Origin: Symsagittifera roscoffensis
Taxonomy: Eukaryota > Xenacoelomorpha > Acoela > Convolutidae
Assembly (NCBI RefSeq): GCF_963678635.1
Contig: NC_087062.1
Span: 18,895,789-18,959,788 of the forward strand
Reading direction: 5' to 3'
DNA length: 64,000 nucleotides
Each line of letters starts with the position of its first letter. Position 1 is the stretch's first letter. Below the pieces are notes generated by a model. It searched no databases. It had not been told where the DNA came from and saw nothing but the letters and a program-made list of their open reading frames with translations. This document shows positions 57,462 to 64,000 of the stretch, one piece after another. The position numbers and the translations under genes were made by a program.

Positions 57462-57486
57462 GCACCGAAGGTGCGTTAAGCGCTAG
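57462..57486 (+). terminator. Helitron 1 3' terminus (hairpin plus CTAG)
   Basis: GCACCGAAGGTGC forms a 5-bp stem with a GAA loop, 12 nt from the CTAG end. In Helitrons this hairpin marks the end of rolling-circle transfer, here immediately before the host-type spacer. Confidence 0.85.
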
Positions 57487-57937
57487 TATCTTTTATAACC
57501 TTTGAAAACAAGGATAGCCGGTTGCTGTGCACTTAGCACAAATATTTCGACCAAAAAAAATCTAAAATGACAATTAACTGTAAAATAAAATTTTCTCAAA
57601 TTGGGTTAATTTAATCAAAAAAGCGTCAATCTTAATTTTTTTTTAGAAATTCAAAGCTTTAAGGACATGTATTTTGTTCTAAAATTTGAAATTTTTTACA
57701 AGTTGAGATTTAAAAAAAATGAATCCTAATTTTTTTCTGTTTACTTACGTAGTTTTCGAATTAGCGATTACCATCTCATTTCTTTTTTACTAGCTTGCAA
57801 TGCTAGGCTTGCGTTACCTTGCAAGTGGTGCAAGGTTCCGCTTTGCCTCTTTGTTAATTTAAATGAATGTTTTAGTTTTATGTAAAATGATTTCTAACAA
57901 ATTTTCGTTTAAGAGGAAAAAATATAAATTTTTGAAA
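57487..57937 (+). repeat. Spacer unit between Helitrons 1 and 2 (451 bp)
   Basis: Same sequence as 43463-43912 and 61341-61791. It starts TATCTTTTATAACCTTTG and ends ATATAAATTTTTGAAA. Bases 57503-57552 are a reverse-orientation copy of the family B right end, including its GTGCACTTAGCACA hairpin. The middle is family A sequence, and the hairpin motif GCAAGTGGTGCAAGGTTCCG lies near 57820. Confidence 0.88.
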
Positions 57938-60900
57938 TCTATTATATATTTAAATGCGGGCTTCACTATCTCGCCATGTTTAAGCTTTTTCAACGTATTA
58001 TTTTTACATGTTTAAGTTATATCATATATTGCAATGGTTAAGAATTTTTTTTTTGATTTTCCAATTTGATTTTAGTGGTTACTTTACCGAGTTTAAATTA
58101 AGCAGCCCAATATCGAATTAGGGGTGGCGAATTTGGCCTCCAATTTTGAATGCCCGATCATTTTAGTTAACAAGATAAGACGATTTTTGAGATTTTTTCA
58201 GAATTTGAAATAAAATAATTTACAAAACTTGAAGTTCCCAACCCTGTAGTTGGGTGCAGTCAGAATACTCTAAGGAGTTACAAATCTTGCCTCCAAATAT
58301 GACTGTTCGAGATATGATGTTTTTTGTGATTTTTTCAAAATTTTTCAGAAAATTTTAATTTGTTATTTCTCAAAAATTGAAATTCCCAATCTTGTAGTTG
58401 GGTGCTGTCGGAGTACCCTAAGGAGTTACAAATCTTGCCTCCAAATATGACTGTTTAAATCTGTGTAGTTTTCGAGATGTGACGTTTTTTTGTGATTTTT
58501 CAAAAAAAATTCAGTAACCTATATTAATTTTTTTGGTAAACTCTGAAACCATGTAGTTGGGTCCTGTCAGAGTAATCTCAAAGATTGCGAATCTTGCCTC
58601 CAAATTTGATTGCTCAGTTCTTTGTAGTTTTCGAGATATGACGTTTTTTTGTGATTTTTTCAAAAATTTTCAGAAAACTTAAATTATTATTTGTTTTCGC
58701 AAAATCTGATATTCCCAACCCTGTAGTTGGGTCCTGTCAAAGTATTCTCAAAGATTGCGAATCTTGGCTCCAAATATGACTGCTCAATTCTTTGTAGTTT
58801 TCGAGATATGATGTTTTTTTGTGATTTTTTCAAAATTTTTCAGAAAATTTTAATTTATTATTTCTCAAAAAATGAAATTCCCAATCTTGTAGTTGGGTGC
58901 TGTCGGAGTACCCTAAGGAGTTACAAATCTTGCCTCCAAATATGACTGTTTAAATCTGTGTAGTTTTCGAGATGTGACGTTTTTTTGTGATTTTTCAAAA
59001 AAAAAATTCAGTAACCTATATTAATTTTTTTGGTAAAGTCTGAAACCATGTAGTTGGGTCCTGTCAGAGTAATCTCAAAGATTGTGAATCTTGCCTCCAA
59101 ATTTGATTGCTCAGTTCTTTGTAGTTTTCGAGATATGACGGTTTTTTGTGATTTTTTCAAAAATTTTCAGAAAACTTAAATTATTTAGTTTTTAAAAATC
59201 TGAAATTCCCAACCCTGTAGTTAGTTCCTTTCAGAGTACTCTCAAAGATTTCGAATCTTGCCTCCAAGTATGACTGCTCAGTTCTTTGTAGTTTTCGAGA
59301 CATGACAATTCTTGTGATTTTTTCAAAATTTTTCAGAAAACTTCAGAAAGTTTAAATTAATTGTTTTTCAAAATTTGAAATTTCCAACGCTATAGTTCGG
59401 TGTTGTCAGGGTACTCTAAAGAGTTGCAAATCTTGCCACATGCGACTGCTAAACGCGACTGCTCAATGCTTTTAGTTTCCGCGATGTGACGTTTTTTGAT
59501 TTTTTCAAAATTTTTCAGAAAATTTCAATTTATTATTTCTCAAAATTTGAAATTCCCAATCTTGTAGTTGGGTGCTGTCGGAGTACCCTAAGGAGTTACA
59601 AATCTTGCCTCCAAATATGACTGTTTAAATCTTTGTAGTTTTCGAGATGTGACGTTTTTTTGTGATTTTTCAAAAAAAAATTCAGAAACCAATTTTAATT
59701 TTTTTTCGTAAAGTTCGAAACCCTGTAGTTGGGTCCTGTCAGAGTAATCTCAAAGATTGCGAATCTTGCCTCCAAATTTGATTGCTCAGTTCTTTGTACT
59801 TTTCGAGATATGACGTTTTTTTGTGATTTTTTCAAAAACTTTCAGAAAACTTAAATTATTATTAGTTTTTAAAAATCTGAAATTCCCAACCCTGTAGTTA
59901 GTTCCTTTCAGAGTACTCTCAAAGATTTCGAATCTTGCCTCCAAGTATGACTGCTCAGTTCTTTGTAGTTTTCGAGATATGACGATTTTTGTGATTTTTT
60001 CAAAATTTTTCAGAAAACTTCAGAAAGTTTAAATTAATTGTTTTTCAAAATTTGAAATTTCCAACGCTATAGTTCGGTGTTGTCAGGGTACTCTAAAGAG
60101 TTGCAAATCTTGCCACATGCGACTGCTAAACGCGACTGCTCAATGCTTTTAGTTTCCGCGATGTGACGTTTTTTGATTTTTTCAAAATTTTTCAGAAAAT
60201 TTCAATTTATTATTTCTCAAAATTTGAAATTCCCAATCTTGTAGTTGGGTGCTGTCGGAGTACCCTAAGGAGTTACAAATCTTGCCTCCAAATATGACTG
60301 TTTAAATCTTTGTAGTTTTCGAGATGTGACGTTTTTTTGTGATTTTTCAAAAAAAAATTCAGAAACCAATTTTAATTTTTTTTCGTAAAGTTCGAAACCC
60401 TGTAGTTGGGTCCTGTCAGAGTAATCTCAAAGATTGCGAATCTTGCCTCCAAATTTGATTGCTCAGTTCTTTGTACTTTTCGAGATATGACGTTTTTTTG
60501 TGATTTTTTCAAAAACTTTCAGAAAACTTAAATTATTATTAGTTTTTAAAAATCTGAAATTCCCAAACCTGTAGTTAGGTCCTTTCAGACTACTCTCAAA
60601 GATCTCGAATCTTGCCTCCAAGTATGACTGCTCAGTTCTTTGTAGTTTTCGAGATATGACGTTTTTTGTGATTTTTTCAAAAGTTTTCAGAAAACTTCAG
60701 AAAGTTTAAATTAATTGTTTTTCAAAATTTGAAATTTCCAACGCTAAAGTTCGGTGTTGTCAGGGTACTCTAAAGAGTTGCAAATCTTGCCACATGCGAC
60801 TGCTAAACTCGACTGCTCAATGTTTTTAGTTTCCGCGATGTGACGTATTTTGATTTTTTCAAAATTTCTCGAAGAACTTATCTACAAAGAAATTCAAAAA

Positions 60901-61340
60901 TTTGAAAATACTAACTTGATGAAGATACAACCTTTATTGTCAGCGTACACCCAGGCGTCTCTAATCTTGCCTTTTAATATGAATGCTCAAATCTTTTTAG
61001 TTTTCGAGATACGACGTTTTTTTTCATTTTTTTTTTTTCGGGAATTTAGGTTTTAAAAAAAAATTCACAAAATTTTGGATTCCTAACCCTATAGTAGGGT
61101 GCTCTCAGGGACTCTCAGTGGTTGCAAATCTGGCCTCCAAATTTCTCCAAGGGCCATTAAGTTTTTGAGATGACGCTTTAAAAATGGGAATTAAAAAATT
61201 TTAAAAGTTCGAAATTACCAACCCTGTAATTCGGTGCAGTCAGAGTACACTAAAAGTTTGCAGATGTTGTTTTCAATATATGCGGTTTTTTCATGAGCTG
61301 TCGAAAAATTTCGAAGCACCGAAGGTGCGTTAAGCGCTAG
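57938..61340 (+). mobile_element. Helitron 2, non-autonomous, 3.4 kb
   Basis: Starts TCTATTATATATTTAAATGC after A at 57937 and ends CTAG at 61340 with the same hairpin (near 61316-61328), followed by T. The 5' unique part and the 3' diverged monomers match Helitron 1, but only about 18 satellite monomers lie between. It therefore looks like a shortened or differently expanded sister copy. Confidence 0.87.
58230..61300 (+). repeat. Satellite array within Helitron 2
   Basis: Begins with a shortened A-type monomer that jumps to GAGATATGATG near 58308, then C, D, B, C, D, E and F types in rearranged order, and ends with the same edge monomers as Helitron 1. The stretch 56.34-59.51 kb (straddling Helitron 1's end and this start) repeats at 60.20-63.37 kb, offset ~3,853. 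Confidence 0.85.
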
Positions 61341-61791
61341 TATCTTTTATAACCTTTGAAAACAAGGATAGCCGGTTGCTGTGCACTTAGCACAAATATT
61401 TCGACCAAAAAAAATCTAAAATGACAATTAACTGTAAAATAAAATTTTCTCAAATTGGGTTAATTTAATCAAAAAAGCGTCAATCTTAATTTTTTTTTAG
61501 AAATTCAAAGCTTTAAGGACATGTATTTTGTTCTAAAATTTGAAATTTTTTACAAGTTGAGATTTAAAAAAAATGAATCCTAATTTTTTTCTGTTTACTT
61601 ACGTAGTTTTCGAATTAGCGATTACCATCTCATTTCTTTTTTACTAGCTTGCAATGCTAGGCTTGCGTTACCTTGCAAGTGGTGCAAGGTTCCGCTTTGC
61701 CTCTTTGTTAATTTAAATGAATGTTTTAGTTTTATGTAAAATGATTTCTAACAAATTTTCGTTTAAGAGGAAAAAATATAAATTTTTGAAA
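61341..61791 (+). repeat. Spacer unit between Helitrons 2 and 3 (451 bp)
   Basis: Nearly identical to 57487-57937, with the same length and both junction sequences, TATCTTTTAT at the left and TTTTTGAAA at the right. Confidence 0.88.
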
Positions 61792-64000
61792 TCTATTATA
61801 TATTTAAATGCGGGCTTCACTATCTCGCCATGTTTTAGCTTTTTCAACGTATTATTTTTACATGTTTAAGTTATATCATATATTGCAATGGTTAAGAATT
61901 TTTTTTTTGATTTTCCAATTTGATTTTAGTGGTTACTTTACCGAGTTTAAATTAAGCAGCCCAATATCGAATTAGGGGTGGCGAATTTGGCCTCCAATTT
62001 TGAATGCCCGATCATTTTAGTTAACAAGATAAGACGATTTTTGAGATTTTTTCAGAATTTGAAATAAAATAATTTACAAAACTTGAAGTTCCCAACCCTG
62101 TAGTTGGGTGCAGTCAGAATACTCTAAGGAGTTACAAATCTTGCCTCCAAATATGACTGTTCGAGATATGATGTTTTTTGTGATTTTTTCAAAATTTTTC
62201 AGAAAATTTTAATTTGTTATTTCTCAAAAATTGAAATTCCCAATCTTGTAGTTGGGTGCTGTCGGAGTACCCTAAGGAGTTACAAATCTTGCCTCCAAAT
62301 ATGACTGTTTAAATCTGTAGTTTTCGAGATGTGACGTTTTTTTGTGATTTTTCAAAAAAAATTCAGTAACCTATATTAATTTTTTTGGTAAACTCTGAAA
62401 CCAAGTAGTTGGGTCCTGTCAGAGTAATCTCAAAGATTGCGAATCTTGCCTCCAAATTTGATTGCTCAGTTCTTTGTAGTTTTCGAGATATGACGTTTTT
62501 TTGTGATTTTTTCAAAAATTTTCAGAAAACTTAAATTATTATTTGTTTTCGCAAAATCTGATATTCCCAACCCTGTAGTTGGGTCCTGTCAGAGTATTCT
62601 CAAAGATTGCGAATCTTGGCTCCAAATATGACTGCTCAATTCTTTGTAGTTTTCGAGATATGATGTTTTTTGTGATTTTTTCAAAATTTTTCAGAAAATT
62701 TTAATTTATTATTTCTCAAAAAATGAAATTCCCAATCTTGTAGTTGGGTGCTGTCGGAGTACCCTAAGGAGTTACAAATCTTGCCTCCAAATATGACTGT
62801 TTAAATCTGTGTAGTTTTCGAGATGTGACGTTTTTTTGTGATTTTTCAAAAAAAAAATTCAGTAACCTATATTAATTTTTTTGGTAAAGTCTGAAACCAT
62901 GTAGTTGGGTCCTGTCAGAGTAATCTCAAAGATTGTGAATCTTGCCTCCAAATTTGATTGCTCAGTTCTTTGTAGTTTTCGAGATATGACGGTTTTTTGT
63001 GATTTTTTCAAAAATTTTCAGAAAACTTAAATTATTATTAGTTTTTAAAAATCTGAAATTCCCAACCCTGTAGTTAGTTCCTTTCAGAGTACTCTCAAAG
63101 ATTTCGAATCTTGCCTCCAAGTATGACTGCTCAGTTCTTTGTAGTTTTCGAGACATGACGATTCTTGTGATTTTTTCAAAATTTTTCAGAAAACTTCAGA
63201 AAGTTTAAATTAATTGTTTTTCAAAATTTGAAATTTCCAACGCTATAGTTCGGTGTTGTCAGGGTACTCTAAAGAGTTGCAAATCTTGCCACATGCGACT
63301 GCTAAACGCGACTGCTCAATGCTTTTAGTTTCAGCGATGTGACGTTTTTTGATTTTTTCAAAATTTTTTCAGAAATTTGAAATAAAATAATTTACAAAAC
63401 TTGAAGTTCCCAACCCTGTAGTTGGGTGCAGTCAGAATACTCTAAGGAGTTACAAATCTTGCCTCCAAATATGACTGTTCGAGATATGATGTTTTTTGTG
63501 ATTTTTTCAAAATTTTTCACAAAATTTTAATTTGTTATTTCTCAAAAATTGAAATTCCCAATCTTGTAGTTGGGTGCTGTCGGAGTACCCTAAGGAGTTA
63601 CAAATCTTGCCTCCAAATATGACTGTTTAAATCTGTGTAGTTTTCGAGATGTGACGTTTTTTTGTGATTTTTCAAAAAAAATTCAGTAACCTATATTAAT
63701 TTTTTTGGTAAAGTCTGAAACCATGTAGTTGGGTCCTGTCAGAGTAATCTCAAAGATTGCGAATCTTGCCTCCAAATTTGATTGCTCAGTTCTTTGTAGT
63801 TTTCGAGATATGACGTTTTTTTGTGATTTTTTCAAAAATTTTCAGAAAACTTAAATTATTATTAGTTTTTAAAAATCTGAAATTCCCAACCCTGTAGTTA
63901 GTTCCTTTCAGAGTACTCTCAAAGATTTCGAATCTTGCCTCCAAGTATGACTGCTCAGTTCTTTGTAGTTTTCGAGACATGACGATTTTTGTGATTTTTT
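61792..64000 (+). mobile_element. Helitron 3, 5' part (runs off the window)
   Basis: Starts TCTATTATATATTTAAATGC after A at 61791. The interior follows Helitron 2 at an offset of 3,853-3,855 to about 63,365, then departs from it and continues with A, C, D and E monomers. The 3' end is outside the window. Confidence 0.82.

Larger units (their letters stand above)
43913..57486 (+). mobile_element. Helitron 1, non-autonomous, 13.6 kb, packed with satellite
   Basis: The left end is A|TCTATTATCTATTATATATT at 43913. The right end is hairpin GCACC-GAA-GGTGC at 57462-57474, then GTTAAGCG and CTAG ending at 57486, followed by T. These are the textbook Helitron termini (5' TC, 3' hairpin about 10-12 nt before CTRR, insertion between A and T). 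After ~290 bases of unique 5' DNA, the interior is ~167-bp satellite monomers to about 57450. There is no Rep-helicase frame, so mobility would need a helper. Its 5' end has an extra CTATTAT compared with the two other copies. Confidence 0.85.

Noticed and set aside
43913-64000. CRISPR-like repeat array
   Set aside because: Repeats are ~167 bp without unique spacers and show satellite-type variation; the genome is eukaryotic.

Overview
The window is eukaryotic nuclear DNA from an animal. It holds two credible host genes, a sodium/proton exchanger (SLC9A/NHE family) in five exons and a TRAIP-type RING E3 ubiquitin ligase in one uninterrupted reading frame. Introns are AT-rich, one intron uses a GC donor, and mobile DNA covers most of the rest. 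Few introns for these families suggests a lineage that has lost introns, but nothing here fixes the phylum.

Layout. 1-9.9 kb: a decayed, unusually long retroelement on the + strand. It begins with the end of a Ty3/gypsy-type integrase and continues into a macro-domain reading frame, a charged coiled-coil protein, an SGNH-hydrolase-like frame, a second SGNH-like frame and several unrecognised helical or acidic frames. All are broken by stops and frameshifts. 9.9-13.5 kb: no genes; a ~1 kb terminal-inverted-repeat element enclosing a smaller fold-back. 13.575-31.276 kb: the NHE gene, 989 codons in my model. Its 10.9 kb first intron contains a dead LINE, a 141-bp tandem repeat, a 627-bp duplication, tRNA-derived SINE-like pieces and a hAT-type MITE. 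Its GC-AG second intron contains another MITE with a perfect 8-bp target duplication. 31.3-37.6 kb: repeats only, including two MITEs, one of which has a paralogous empty site at 39.4 kb. 37.767-39.119 kb: the TRAIP-like gene. 39.1-43.1 kb: repeats.

43.1-64.0 kb is the most striking part. A ~167-bp satellite with a roughly six-monomer (~1 kb) higher-order repeat fills the interior of elements with complete Helitron termini: 5' TC, then a 3' hairpin, 12 nt and CTAG, inserted exactly between A and T. Three such elements (13.6 kb, 3.4 kb and one running off the window) stand in head-to-tail order, separated by the same ~451-bp spacer. Just upstream, the same spacer is present without the element, giving an internal empty site. 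The locus therefore looks like a Helitron concatemer, or an amplified Helitron-plus-flank unit, that carries a satellite.

The two host genes show no functional connection to each other. All coordinates and splice calls come from reading the sequence; no database search was possible.
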